A stretch of DNA of 64,000 nucleotides from assembly GCF_900156205.1 (NCBI RefSeq), contig NZ_FTNA01000009.1, positions 73,289 to 137,288 of the forward strand. The letters run 5' to 3'. Positions 1 to 10,096 of the stretch are shown here, in pieces; position 1 is the first letter of the stretch; each line of letters opens with the position of its first letter. This DNA comes from Leptospira interrogans. GTDB taxonomy: Bacteria > Spirochaetota > Leptospiria > Leptospirales > Leptospiraceae. A program made the translations under genes and the position numbers. The notes beneath the pieces were generated by a model. That model did not search any database, was not told where the DNA came from, and was given only the letters and a program-made list of their open reading frames with translations.

Positions 1-1
1 G

Positions 2-1735
<1,734 letters not shown>

Positions 1736-2217
1736 TAAATTTTAATATTATTAAATTTTTATACTTTTTTGATACCGGTATTTTAAAGATTTTGAAGGAA
1801 ATTTTGTTATCGGCACTTTTGTTGCGAAGAATGTTGAGGTTTTAAAAGTGTTTTTGGAAAACCCTAGTTTATGTGAGTTCCCATAGATTAAGTCACATTG
1901 TGTTTTTTAACATTTGTTTTTTATAATTTAGTTTTTGTATGAGTTCCTAGCTTTGAAAGTTTTTTTGTAATCTGTGGACTTATGAGTTCCCACGGATTAT
2001 GCCTTTTTATTGGTAGATTGCTTTTTTAAAAAATCTGAGTTTACGTGAGTTCGGTGTAAGGAATTCATAATTCTGAAAAAAGTTAGAATCTGAACTTTAT
2101 AGATCGATTCTTTAAATGTGGGAACTCTCACAAATCAGGTTTTTACAGATTTATTTTAGAATGTGCGAAAGCGAACACGTTAACAATAGTTCTATTTTAT
2201 CAGATGTGTAAGGGATG
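1736..2217. other. Intergenic region with short palindromic repeats
   Basis: No coding sequence is supported here. It carries several members of the short palindrome family, for example TGTGGGAACTCTCACA at 2117-2132 and reverse-orientation copies near 1872, 1936 and 1981. Confidence 0.6.
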
Positions 2218-2735
2218 GATGCGCAAACTCAGCAAAACGATCTTTCAAATTCAGTGTCTCGCTTCTTGAACTCAATGCATTGCTTCCGATCATCACCAAT
2301 CCCACAACGCGATCCGTAGAGAGCGTTGTGTTGAGTTTTCCAACGCGATTCATAGAGAGCGTTGTGCTGAGTTTTCCCTATTTTTGGGTGGAGGCGGTAA
2401 GGTTCGGACAATTTTTCTCTATCAGAAAAACATACTTTTTGCAAGTAAAAAGACTCATTCTTGTCGGAACACTTGAAAAATGTGCCTTTTTGAGCCCAGA
2501 ACGGCGATCCATAGAAAGCCCGTTCTGCTTTAGTTCATTTTGATTCTAAAATCCTATTAACTTGTGGGGTTGGTGATGCTCCCTATGGGTTGCTTCTGCA
2601 GGTCGTTCGACGAATTGTGTTTTATCATAAACTGTAACTAAAGATAATAAATCGCATAACGTTTTTTGCATGCAATTTATTGACCAGAGTGGAGGACCGT
2701 TTTATTTTATTCAAACTTAACGTTTACAAAATATT
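2218..2735 (+). repeat. Dispersed repeat R3, split by a MITE-B copy
   Basis: The left part (about 2218-2290) and the right part (about 2579-2735) match the continuous R3 copies at about 12620-12800 and 49553-49733. The MITE-B copy at 2291-2578 sits between them, so it appears to have inserted into an R3 copy. Typical R3 landmarks are AACTCAGCA on the left and TGTAACTAAAG followed by GCAATTTATTGAC on the right. Confidence 0.55.
2291..2578 (-). mobile_element. MITE-B copy 1 (non-autonomous element)
   Basis: The element is about 288 bp with inverted ends (CATCACCAATCCCACAA at the left, TTGTGGGGTTGGTGATG at the right). It shares its whole interior with the copies at 35769-36052 and 48658-48977, and carries two CAACGC...GCGTTG hairpins in tandem. 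I see no clear target duplication at this copy. The small ORFs readable inside it are repeat-derived and I do not call them genes. Confidence 0.7.
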
Positions 2736-2793
2736 TACAGGCTCTGTTCAAACTTTCACGCCTAATTAACATTAGATGATATTGAACTGATCG

Positions 2794-2830
2794 CAAAAAA
2801 CTCCCCAAAATCGGGTATAATTTTAGGGAG
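2794..2830 (-). terminator. Rho-independent terminator after the lipase gene
   Basis: Arms CTCCCCAAAAT (2801-2811) and ATTTTAGGGAG (2820-2830) pair with one mismatch. Read on the minus strand, the stem is followed by a run of six T. It lies about 75 bp past the lipase stop codon. Confidence 0.75.
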
Positions 2831-2905
2831 ATCTTGATTCAATCTATTTTATTGATTAGATTTTGCGTTATTCGCCATCTTTAAGAAATAAGCATTTGTA
2901 TCGTA

Positions 2906-3769
2906 CTAGAGTTGTCCTAGATAGAGAGCGTTGGTTGCTTCTAAATGATCTATTCCCGTGGTCAAAATTGGTATTGAAGGTCCTCCTTTCCAAGTTCCCC
3001 ACCTTTGAGAAGAATCTGGAACTACACCGTCATTTGCGATACTCATCCCGTAAAAAGGAGCTCCGATTGCGCAGATCGGATGTAAGATTCCCATCGCTGG
3101 ATGTTGAATTAGATCTGGAACGCTGATCGTTGATCCATACGAAAAATATTTTACACCATACACGTTAGGCGTTACAGAGTTGAACGTTTTTAGTCCGTCT
3201 GTGGTAAGAAGTTTTAAAGCTGAGATAGCGTTCTGGCTGGAATCTCCATAAACAAAACCGATTATAGTATTTAAAACCGTTGAAACGTAAGGTAAAGCCC
3301 AATTAGGAATAACCGCTGCTACGATATTTGCGATAGGACTTCCTTGATGAGGAGTATTTAACGTCGTTAAGGTGGCAACCTTAGTACTCATAGAAAGGTT
3401 GGAAACCATATAACGCGCATCCAATCCACCCTGTGAATGCCCTATGATATGCACCTTGCCGGTATAATTGTTTGCAGCCATAGCCGCTAGAATAGACGTT
3501 TTTAATTGGGAGGCTCTGCTGGAACTTGAATTTAACGCAGTGACGGAAGGAGTTAGAACATACGCACCTTGATTTCTAAGATAGGCGGCATTTCCACCCC
3601 AATAATCAACAACGGTAGAGCCGTTTCCCCAACCAAACAATCCGTGGGCTAGTACGATCGGATAACTTCCAGAAAGAGGTTTACTAGAGGTTCCTCCTCC
3701 AGACGCATATGTAACGTTCGTTATTAGAAACACTAACGTTAATAAAATTTTCAAATTCATTTTTTTCAT
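2906..3769 (-). CDS. Secreted lipase (alpha/beta hydrolase)
   Basis: A 287-residue triacylglycerol lipase-type enzyme, probably secreted. It starts with a basic stretch and a hydrophobic signal peptide (about residues 1-22). The oxyanion-hole motif AHGLFGWG lies at 41-48 and the nucleophile elbow GHSQGG at 110-115, making Ser112 the nucleophile. An Asp in the VPDSSQRWG region and a His in GIDHLEATN near the C terminus complete the expected triad. This matches bacterial lipase families I.1/I.2 in size and motif order. The second Met (residue 4) is an alternative start. The gene stands alone on the minus strand and ends in a good terminator. A role in hydrolysing host lipids is plausible for the genus but is inference. 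Confidence 0.88.
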   Translation of the reverse strand: MKKMNLKILLTLVFLITNVTYASGGGTSSKPLSGSYPIVLAHGLFGWGNGSTVVDYWGGNAAYLRNQGAYVLTPSVTALNSSSSRASQLKTSILAAMAANNYTGKVHIIGHSQGGLDARYMVSNLSMSTKVATLTTLNTPHQGSPIANIVAAVIPNWALPYVSTVLNTIIGFVYGDSSQNAISALKLLTTDGLKTFNSVTPNVYGVKYFSYGSTISVPDLIQHPAMGILHPICAIGAPFYGMSIANDGVVPDSSQRWGTWKGGPSIPILTTGIDHLEATNALYLGQL

Positions 3770-3967
3770 ATTTTTTACCTAATTTAATTTTCAATTGGAA
3801 ACGCGTTGGAACATACTTTATTAGAAAAATCAATCAAGCAAAAAATTGAAATTAGAAGTCTTGAGTAAAAAAATTATTTATAAAAAAATACAATAAAAAC
3901 TTAAAATACATCAGTCAGATCGAATTTTTCAGTTAAATTTTTAAGAATTTGTATTGGTTCCTACAAA

Positions 3968-4120
3968 ATTACTGCTCGGACACATAAAAATTAACGATCG
4001 ATTTTACCAAAAATATAGAAGTTCTCAAAAATTGCATTTAACCCGAATTGTTGGTCCGATCCTACATTTTGACTTTTGAAATAAATTCGTAGCCTAGTAT
4101 TATTTTCATGCGCTCGTAAT
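3968..4120 (-). mobile_element. MITE-C, diverged copy
   Basis: The ends ATTACTGCTCGGACACAT and TTTTCATGCGCTCGTAAT are decayed forms of the terminal repeats of the intact copy at 31201-31372. The interior matches the copy at 34503-34676 in opposite orientation. Confidence 0.6.
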
Positions 4121-4143
4121 CATACCCTGCATTATATAAATAA

Positions 4144-4245
4144 TAGAGTTGTTGAAAAATTCCATAGTTCAATTAACAAAATTGCTTTAATCGACCGTTT
4201 CCGTGAAATAGAAACAGATGGAGAATTAATTTTTCAACTATTCTA
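4144..4245 (+). mobile_element. MITE-A copy
   Basis: A ~102 bp unit beginning TAGAGTTGTTGAAAAATT and ending AATTTTTCAACTATTCTA, flanked by TA at both ends. Same orientation as 12836, 34729, 53368 and 54683. Confidence 0.8.
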
Positions 4246-4750
4246 ATGTATCTTAATTTTTATCCTATATTCTCCTTTAGACGAAGAACTTTAGACATTT
4301 CATTATTTAGAGTTTGGCGACAATTTTATATTCCTTTTGAGTAGTTCATTTTTTATCTGAATTCTATAATTTTAGTAAATTAGAATATTTTATATATTAA
4401 ATATGAATTCATAGGAATGTTTAAATTTTTTAAAATGAATTTTCATCTGATTGCAGTCTCAAGGGTGGTGATTTTTTATAGAAGTTGAATTTTGAGATCG
4501 TCACCTTCGTATTTTGTAAAAAAAAATCTATTATGTTGGGTTTTTACGTTGTAGTCTGATTTTGATACTTAAGATTTATTGGTTTTTGAATCGTGTAAAA
4601 ATTTGAAATAAATTATTAAATTATCTGGATTACTAATCTTTATAAAATTGATTAGCGGAAATTTTTGTCATAAAGATCTCTATTGGAATGTAAAGTATTG
4701 GGTGATTTTATGTATAATTTTTTACTAATATATAAAATAATTAATATAAT

Positions 4751-4851
4751 AAAGTTTTTGAATAATCCTGTAGTGTAAGATCAGAAAAATTACTTTAATT
4801 GTCCATTTTAATGCAACGAAAACAGATGGGGAATTAATTTTTCAACGATTC
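4751..4851 (+). mobile_element. MITE-A, degenerate copy
   Basis: The right half (AACAGATGGGGAATTAATTT) is well preserved; the left end is decayed. Recognised by alignment to the other MITE-A copies. Confidence 0.55.
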
Positions 4852-5224
4852 TTTTATATATAAAGTATATATTCTGTTGAGCGTTTTGGGATGCAAGTTC
4901 TAGTCATTACAATGATTCAGTCAATTTGAAATTCCATTCTATATTGTTCTAATTATTTTTCGGAAAAGGTCTTCGTATATCAAATGTATCAATTTTACTG
5001 CGGATTTTCGAGGTTCGGTTGCCTTCTTTAGAAATTTATTCCTATATTATTTGTCTAATGAGTTTTCGTTTCTTATAAACTCGTTAAAATTTTGATACGC
5101 AAAATCTGAATAACCAATCGTGTTCGCTTTTGGAAGAACTTCAATTACAGATCAAAACCCAAATATAATTCATATATATGTTCAAAATAAACAGATAATC
5201 ATTTATCTTCATTAATATCCCTGA

Positions 5225-5248
5225 CAGTGAAAAGTTTTGTTTTCACTG
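5225..5248. promoter_or_regulatory. Perfect 9-bp inverted repeat before the VM leader
   Basis: CAGTGAAAA (5225-5233) and TTTTCACTG (5240-5248) are separated by six bases. It sits just upstream of the leader shared by both VM genes. It could be an operator or a transcript hairpin. It is absent before the second VM gene. Confidence 0.4.
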
Positions 5249-5252
5249 AGAA

Positions 5253-5707
5253 GCAAAAAGGATGGTAGAAGGTGAAAATGATGAATATAATTTTAACTTA
5301 TTTCTTTTTATTAGAAACATTAGAAAATCTATATACAACTTATGTAGAATATTTTCTAAAACAGACCTTTTTAGATAGCATGCAAAAAATTTCTAAAATG
5401 GATCAAAAGCAAAATGAAATACCAGTTCTCCCAATTTTTAAAATTCTGATTTTTCAAGTTATATCTAGTAAGGGAATCTTCTTAAATTTATCTGATAATA
5501 AGATCTATCAGAGATACAAATTATAAAGAATTCGTATTGTTTAAAGATATTAATAACAATAGAAAAGACGATGTAAATGATACTGTATGTCTTTCAATCA
5601 CTCGGAGGCTTATTGATAAACGGATTCAAACAAGATGAGAGAGACTACTGTATTTATAGATGGTTACATAACCAAATCTTAATTTTTCAAAAAAGAGGAG
5701 AGTAAAA
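5253..5707 (+). repeat. VM leader repeat, copy 1
   Basis: About 450 bp directly upstream of the first VM gene. It is repeated before the second VM gene (7801-8270) at high identity, including the ribosome-binding region (aaagaggag). The two copies show that the VM pair arose by duplication of gene plus leader. Confidence 0.85.
5272..5638 (+). pseudogene. Possible IS5-type transposase N-terminal remnant
   Basis: An open frame of 84 codons begins at GTG 5272 (or ATG 5278) after a good ribosome-binding site. It holds a segment resembling the N-terminal domain of IS5-family transposases: FKILIFQ, then NLSD. After a frameshift near 5505, the next frame continues IRDTNYKEFVLF, which fits the following IRDR-F-F motif of that domain. 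The catalytic part is missing. Copy 2 at 7820 is further broken by an early stop. It may instead be a leader peptide of unknown role. The family call rests on motif memory only. Confidence 0.4.
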
Positions 5708-7606
5708 ATGAGTCGTTGGATAGTTTTATTGTTAGTTTTGTTAATCTCGCTTGGAGTTGGTTACTCTTACGGTGTAAATCCAGATGTTGTTCCCATTTCA
5801 TCGAATGATATTCCTAGTTCAATCATTCAAAGACCTACTGATAAACCAAAAGATAAACCGATCAAAGTCAATGTAAGTAGTGGTGGAACATTTTGTTACG
5901 GTCCTAATTTTAGCGGCGGTGAAAGTTACATTGTGATCGAACAGTGTTGGCAAATGCACGTTATGAATGCAAGATACGACGTGTTTCAAAGAATTTCGTA
6001 TAACATTAATAACACGTGGTTATGTATCACCGTCCCAGAGAGTGTAGTTAAGGGAGAGACAAATTGGGACTATGTTCACCTCAGACCTTGTACAATCAAT
6101 GATCCTCTGCAAAGATGGATCGTAAAAGACAATTCCTTTTGGACAGCAGATAAGCGTTATCGGTTAAAAGATTATAATTGGTATGCCTATATTTCAAAAA
6201 ACTCGGGGGATAGATACAATCATACCTTAGATTCTTCAATGAGTGATTGGATCAATACAGTAGCCACTCCCGGTAACATCAGTATTTTGACTTCCATCGC
6301 TTGGGATTTAGGAAGTGATCGTTATTTTATTCGTTCAGGAGGTTCGGATAAAAATACGACACCTATTTACTACAATCCTGAAAGTGGACATCTTGCTCAA
6401 TACAATCCAGTGAGTGGATTGCTCTCTTGTATGTATTCTCGGGTAGGTAGTTATGATTGGAATTGGGTGACGTGGGCATTGTGTAGTGATGCACCTATCA
6501 GTAAGGATAATCCAGCTTATTGGAACGTATATCTTGCAACCGAAGAAGGTGGGATGATCATGGATTATCAGGGCAACGCACTGAGGGTTACCAGGTATGG
6601 ACCTAATTGGGGTGTTGCGTATGCGGCTAAACTTTCTTATTTGAAAAAGGATACAACCTATAACCCGACTTCTCTATTTATCGTTGATAGAAATTTATTG
6701 AATTGGGTTCGTTACACAGTTAGTAATCTTGGAAAGACAGATCAGTATTGTCCAGCTGGTAAGAAAGAAAATCATAATATAAGAATAAAAAGAACTTTAC
6801 CACCGGATTTTCAACTAACCGAGGAATGGCTAAGGAGACTTTACGACATAGCGATTTCAACTTCATTTACAAGTGAGGGGCAGGTCCATGGTATATGCGG
6901 CACTTGTCTACTTCAAACCTTCCAGATGTTGGCAGAACTCCAGGAATATCATTCTCATGGACCTATTCAGGGTGGAGGTTATTTTTTCAATACTGCTCAT
7001 GATAGAGATCCTTTTGACTCGTTTAGGCAACGTTATCCGGAATTGGACGCGATGTTAGTAAATATACCTATAGTGTATAGTCAGGATGGTAACGTGCCTA
7101 GGATGGGATTGGCATCTGCTCGAACTATGTTGCCTCAATATGACTGGACTCTCTCTCGTGAATTTACCACTCGATCAGAGATGTTATCTCATATTACATC
7201 ACTTATAGCTTCTCCTCCCGGAAGTATGTGGTTATCGATGTTCAGGGTTCGTAGACCGGATGGAACTACGGGAGGTCATGCCGTTCCAATTCTGAGAACC
7301 TCTCAAGGGTTAGTGGTAATTCCAACGAATTCTGCTTCGTTGTCATTTTTTACCTACAGACGATTTGCAACACCTACTACGGACCCGGTCCAAGTGATGA
7401 ATAACTTGGAAATGTCAAGTTGGACTTTGGAAATACTTGTAACTGCACAGTTAGAAGGGCTCTATTACAATACCTTTGACTTCACAATCTCTAACAGGAA
7501 TTGCACTGGAGAAGGAAGAGATAGAAGAGGTTCAGGTGGATATCCAACCAGAACAACAGTAAACCAATGTTCAGGAAGAGGAGGAGGCAGATGTGTATTG
7601 CTGTAA
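5708..7606 (+). CDS. PF07598 virulence-modifying (VM) protein, full length
   Basis: A 632-residue secreted protein of the Leptospira VM family (PF07598/DUF1561), known as R-type-lectin-bearing toxins acting on host cells. A signal peptide covers residues 1-22. The region to about residue 340 is rich in Trp and Cys with a ricin-B-type motif (LQRW) and is the carbohydrate-binding half. The conserved toxin domain follows, starting at about DQYCPAGKK (residue 344). It contains CGTC (397-400) and [10 protein letters not shown] (His524), the order seen in papain-like hydrolases. The C terminus is Cys-, Gly- and Arg-rich. The ribosome-binding site is aagaggag. A paralogue lacking the lectin half follows 660 bp downstream. 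Family call is secure; the catalytic reading is inference. Confidence 0.93.
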   Translation: MSRWIVLLLVLLISLGVGYSYGVNPDVVPISSNDIPSSIIQRPTDKPKDKPIKVNVSSGGTFCYGPNFSGGESYIVIEQCWQMHVMNARYDVFQRISYNINNTWLCITVPESVVKGETNWDYVHLRPCTINDPLQRWIVKDNSFWTADKRYRLKDYNWYAYISKNSGDRYNHTLDSSMSDWINTVATPGNISILTSIAWDLGSDRYFIRSGGSDKNTTPIYYNPESGHLAQYNPVSGLLSCMYSRVGSYDWNWVTWALCSDAPISKDNPAYWNVYLATEEGGMIMDYQGNALRVTRYGPNWGVAYAAKLSYLKKDTTYNPTSLFIVDRNLLNWVRYTVSNLGKTDQYCPAGKKENHNIRIKRTLPPDFQLTEEWLRRLYDIAISTSFTSEGQVHGICGTCLLQTFQMLAELQEYHSHGPIQGGGYFFNTAHDRDPFDSFRQRYPELDAMLVNIPIVYSQDGNVPRMGLASARTMLPQYDWTLSREFTTRSEMLSHITSLIASPPGSMWLSMFRVRRPDGTTGGHAVPILRTSQGLVVIPTNSASLSFFTYRRFATPTTDPVQVMNNLEMSSWTLEILVTAQLEGLYYNTFDFTISNRNCTGEGRDRRGSGGYPTRTTVNQCSGRGGGRCVLL

Positions 7607-7800
7607 ATGTTCTAATTCAAAAACTAAATGGATGTTAAATATTGAAATCCTATTACAACTTGAAGACTGAATATCTATTTTAGTAAACTCATAAAATTGA
7701 ATTATTCGCGCTACTTAGAACTATAAAATACTTAGTATTTTGAGTTGAAACAGAGTTTTGCAATAAACATTTACGGTACTCATTGATAGAGATCAGTAAT
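7607..7800. other. Spacer between VM genes with repeat R5
   Basis: A short spacer. From about 7713 it contains an R5-type repeat ending in ATAGAGATCAGTAAT directly before the duplicated leader. No gene is seen. Confidence 0.5.
7713..7799 (+). repeat. Dispersed repeat R5
   Basis: It shares the pattern AATACTTAGTATTTTG ... TTTTGCAATAAA ... GGTACTCA ... ATAGAGATCAGTAAT with 35466-35550 and, inverted, with 30686-30760, 33795-33880 and 49736-49860. Its function is unknown. Confidence 0.55.
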
Positions 7801-8270
7801 ACAAAAAGGATGGTAGAAGGTGAAAATGATGAATATAATTTTAATCGATTTCTTTTTATTAGAAACATTAGAAAATCTATATGCAACTTATGTAGAATGT
7901 TCTTTAAAACAGATCTTTTTAGATAAAACACAAAAAATTTTCAAAGCGAATCGAAAATAAAATGAAATACCAGTTCTCCTAATTTTTAGAATTCTGATTT
8001 TTCAAGTTATATCTAGTAAGGGAATCTTCTTAAGTTTATCTGATAATAAGATCAATCAGAGATACAAATTATAAAGAATTCGTGTTGTTTGAAGATATGA
8101 TAACGGTTGAAAAGACGATGTAAATGATACTGTATGTTTTCCATTCACTTGGATAGTCGACTTGTCGATCAACGGATTCAAACAAGATTAACGAAATACT
8201 ATATTTATCTTATGTAGTTATGGATGTTACATAACCAAACCTTAATTTTTTAGAAAAGAGGAGCGTAAGA
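7801..8270 (+). repeat. VM leader repeat, copy 2
   Basis: The second copy of the leader at 5253-5707. It keeps the ribosome-binding site and the ATAACCAAACCTTAATTTTT stretch close to the start codon, with many substitutions in the middle. Confidence 0.85.
7820..8130 (+). pseudogene. Possible IS5-type transposase remnant, second copy
   Basis: It corresponds to 5272-5638. The frame from GTG 7820 stops after 46 codons; the NLSD-equivalent region and RDTNYKEFVLF can be read in other frames. It is more decayed than copy 1. It is part of the duplicated VM leader. Confidence 0.35.
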
Positions 8271-9212
8271 ATGGGTCGTTGGATAGTTTTATTATTAGTT
8301 TTGTTAATCTCGCTTGGAGTTGGTTACTCTTACGGTGTAAATCCAGATCAGTATTGTCCAGCTAGTAAGAAAGAAAACCATAATATAAGAATAAAAAGGA
8401 CTTTACCACCGGATTTTCAATTAACCGAGGAGTGGTTAAGAAGACTTTATGATATAGCAACTTCAGCTTCATTGACTGAGGGACAGATCCATGGTATATG
8501 CGGAGTTTGTCTGCTTCAGACCTTCCAGATGTTGGCAGAACTCCAAGAGTATCATTCTCATGGACCTCTTCAGGGTGGAGGTTATTTTTTCAATACCGCT
8601 CCCGATACGGATCCTTTTGACTCGTTTAGACAACGTTATCCGGAATTAGACACGATGCTGACGGATGCGGCTACAGCATATGGTCCTGCCTATAATACAA
8701 CTAGATTACTGACATTAGTATCTGCTATGACTATGATGCCTCAGTATGAATGGACTCCTTCTCGTGAATTTACTACTCGGTCTGATATGCATTCTCACAT
8801 TAGATCACTTATAGATTCTCCTCCCGGAAGTATTTGGTTAGGGTTAATGCAGCGTCGTGAATCAGACGAAACCTTGAGATGGCATGCTCTTCCAATTCTT
8901 AGGACCTCTCAGGGCTTAATTGTAATTCAAACGAGAGTGTCTACGATGTCATTTGAACTCTACAGGCTATATTTAACACCTAGTACGAGTATCGTCCAGA
9001 TAATTAATGATTATCTAGAAGAAGCAGATAGAACTCTGACCGTACTTGTAACTATACAATTGGAACAAGCTTATCAAAATCTTTTTGACTTCATGGTCTC
9101 TAACATGAATTGCACTGGAGAGGGAGAAAATAGAAGAGGTTCAGGAGGATACCCGACCAGTGCAACAGTAAATCAATGTTCGGGAGGCAGATGTGCATTG
9201 CCAAATTGGTAA
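8271..9212 (+). CDS. VM-family protein lacking the lectin half
   Basis: A 313-residue PF07598 protein made of the same signal peptide (1-22) joined directly to the C-terminal toxin domain. The junction VNPD-QYCPA corresponds to residues 22-25 and 345 onward of the full-length neighbour. At DNA level both break points in the full-length gene lie in the pentamer CAGAT (5781-5785 and 6738-6742). The missing stretch is 957 bp, exactly 319 codons. The toxin-domain motifs are kept: CGVC (Cys77) and WHALPILRT (His205), plus the Cys-rich tail. The ribosome-binding site and leader are intact, so it is probably expressed. A natural lectin-less VM protein is known in L. interrogans; this appears to be its counterpart. 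Confidence 0.92.
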   Translation: MGRWIVLLLVLLISLGVGYSYGVNPDQYCPASKKENHNIRIKRTLPPDFQLTEEWLRRLYDIATSASLTEGQIHGICGVCLLQTFQMLAELQEYHSHGPLQGGGYFFNTAPDTDPFDSFRQRYPELDTMLTDAATAYGPAYNTTRLLTLVSAMTMMPQYEWTPSREFTTRSDMHSHIRSLIDSPPGSIWLGLMQRRESDETLRWHALPILRTSQGLIVIQTRVSTMSFELYRLYLTPSTSIVQIINDYLEEADRTLTVLVTIQLEQAYQNLFDFMVSNMNCTGEGENRRGSGGYPTSATVNQCSGGRCALPNW

Positions 9213-9584
9213 TTTGATAAAGAAGTACAAAGTCATAAACAGAAAGGATATTACTCGGAATTACATAATAAAATACCCAGCCCAACAGTTTACACTTTAA
9301 TAATAGGGTTTCTGAAAATTTCATATCTAATATTAGAGAAATAGCATGATTCATTCACTTTAATGGTTCATAAACAAAAAGAATTAATTTTTCAAGAGCT
9401 TTATTTTATAGAGATGAGTAAAAGCTGATTCTAAGATATTTTTGAAAGGTTTTCTAAAAAGTTTTAAATTAATTAGAACTGAATCTAAAACTAAAAAAAA
9501 TCACGAAGTATTTACACGAAGACGTATAAAAATAAATAACCAACAAATGAAATCAAAAGTCTATAGTATAGGGAGGTATAGTAT
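9213..9584. other. Intergenic, promoter side of the copper operon
   Basis: It contains a right-end fragment of MITE-A (near 9380-9400, GAATTAATTTTTCAAGAGCT) and, at its end, the likely csoR promoter and operator. Nothing else is recognised. Confidence 0.5.
9567..9580. promoter_or_regulatory. Candidate CsoR operator over the csoR ribosome-binding site
   Basis: TATA-GGGAGG-TATA: a G-tract flanked by AT-rich inverted arms, the general shape of CsoR/RcnR-type operators. It overlaps the Shine-Dalgarno sequence of csoR, which would give simple autoregulation. Inferred from shape only. Confidence 0.4.
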
Positions 9585-9878
9585 ATGAAACATAAACCAA
9601 AACACAAACTTATATCGGATCCAAAGGAAAGTAAAAATCTGATTCTAAGATTAAAAAAAATAGAAGGACAGATACGAGGAATTCAAGGGATGATTGAAAA
9701 CGAAAAATATTGCGATGATGTACTTAATCAAATATCTTCCGTAAAATCAGCATTAGACGGTGTATCTAGGGGATTGCTTAAGAGTCATATTCGAACTTGT
9801 GTCACAGAGAGGATCAGAGGAAACGATTCAAAAATTTTAGAAGAGTTTATGACAACTGTAGGTTATATTCTAAGGTAA
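9585..9878 (+). CDS. csoR: CsoR-type copper-sensing repressor
   Basis: A 97-residue all-helical repressor of the CsoR/RcnR/FrmR family, which releases DNA when it binds Cu(I). The copper ligands follow the CsoR pattern Cys-His-Cys: C43 (in EKYCDDV), H68 and C72 (in SHIRTC). Start at ATG 9585 with a strong GGGAGG site upstream. It is the first gene of csoR-copZ-copA. The gene order and ligand set make copper sensing more likely than nickel or formaldehyde sensing. Confidence 0.9.
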   Translation: MKHKPKHKLISDPKESKNLILRLKKIEGQIRGIQGMIENEKYCDDVLNQISSVKSALDGVSRGLLKSHIRTCVTERIRGNDSKILEEFMTTVGYILR

Positions 9879-9895
9879 ACAAAGAAGAGAATCTA

Positions 9896-10096
9896 ATGAA
9901 AGAAATCAGGCTAACTGTAGAAGGGATGACCTGCTTACATTGTCTAAAAACGATTGAGTCTGCTTTAAAAGAAGCCGGATTTACGGGAAAAGCAAACTTA
10001 GAAAATCGGGAAGTCGTTTATTACGGAAAAGGAACTACAGAAGAATTATCGAAGGTTAAAGAAACTATTTTAAAAAAAGGTTATAAACCAGGATGA
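9896..10096 (+). CDS. copZ: CopZ-type copper chaperone (HMA domain)
   Basis: A 66-residue heavy-metal-associated domain protein with the Cu(I)-binding motif GMTCLHC near the N terminus. It carries Cu(I) in the cytoplasm to CopA. I place the start at ATG 9896, because the longer reading from 9797 overlaps csoR and adds residues foreign to the fold. The site AGAAGAGA lies just upstream. Its stop codon overlaps the copA start (ATGA at 10093-10096), so the two are probably translationally coupled. Confidence 0.88.
   Translation: MKEIRLTVEGMTCLHCLKTIESALKEAGFTGKANLENREVVYYGKGTTEELSKVKETILKKGYKPG

Larger units (their letters stand above)
3770..5252. other. AT-rich intergenic region, about 1.5 kb
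   Basis: There is no convincing gene. It holds a diverged MITE-C (3968-4120), a good MITE-A (4144-4245), a degenerate MITE-A (about 4751-4851), and the palindrome just before the VM leader. The rest is very AT-rich without features I can name. Confidence 0.6.

Noticed and set aside
2229..2444. Small minus-strand ORF with repeated HNALYESR segments (similar one at 48752-48949)
   Set aside because: It lies wholly inside MITE-B. The repeats of the peptide are the tandem CAACGC...GCGTTG hairpins. There is no evidence that it is translated.
2579..2590. Target duplication for the MITE-B copy at 2291-2578
   Set aside because: The nine bases on the two sides (gcttccgat and ctccctatg) do not match.
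2863..3126. Plus-strand ORF over the end of the lipase gene
   Set aside because: It is a shadow of the lipase coding sequence on the other strand.
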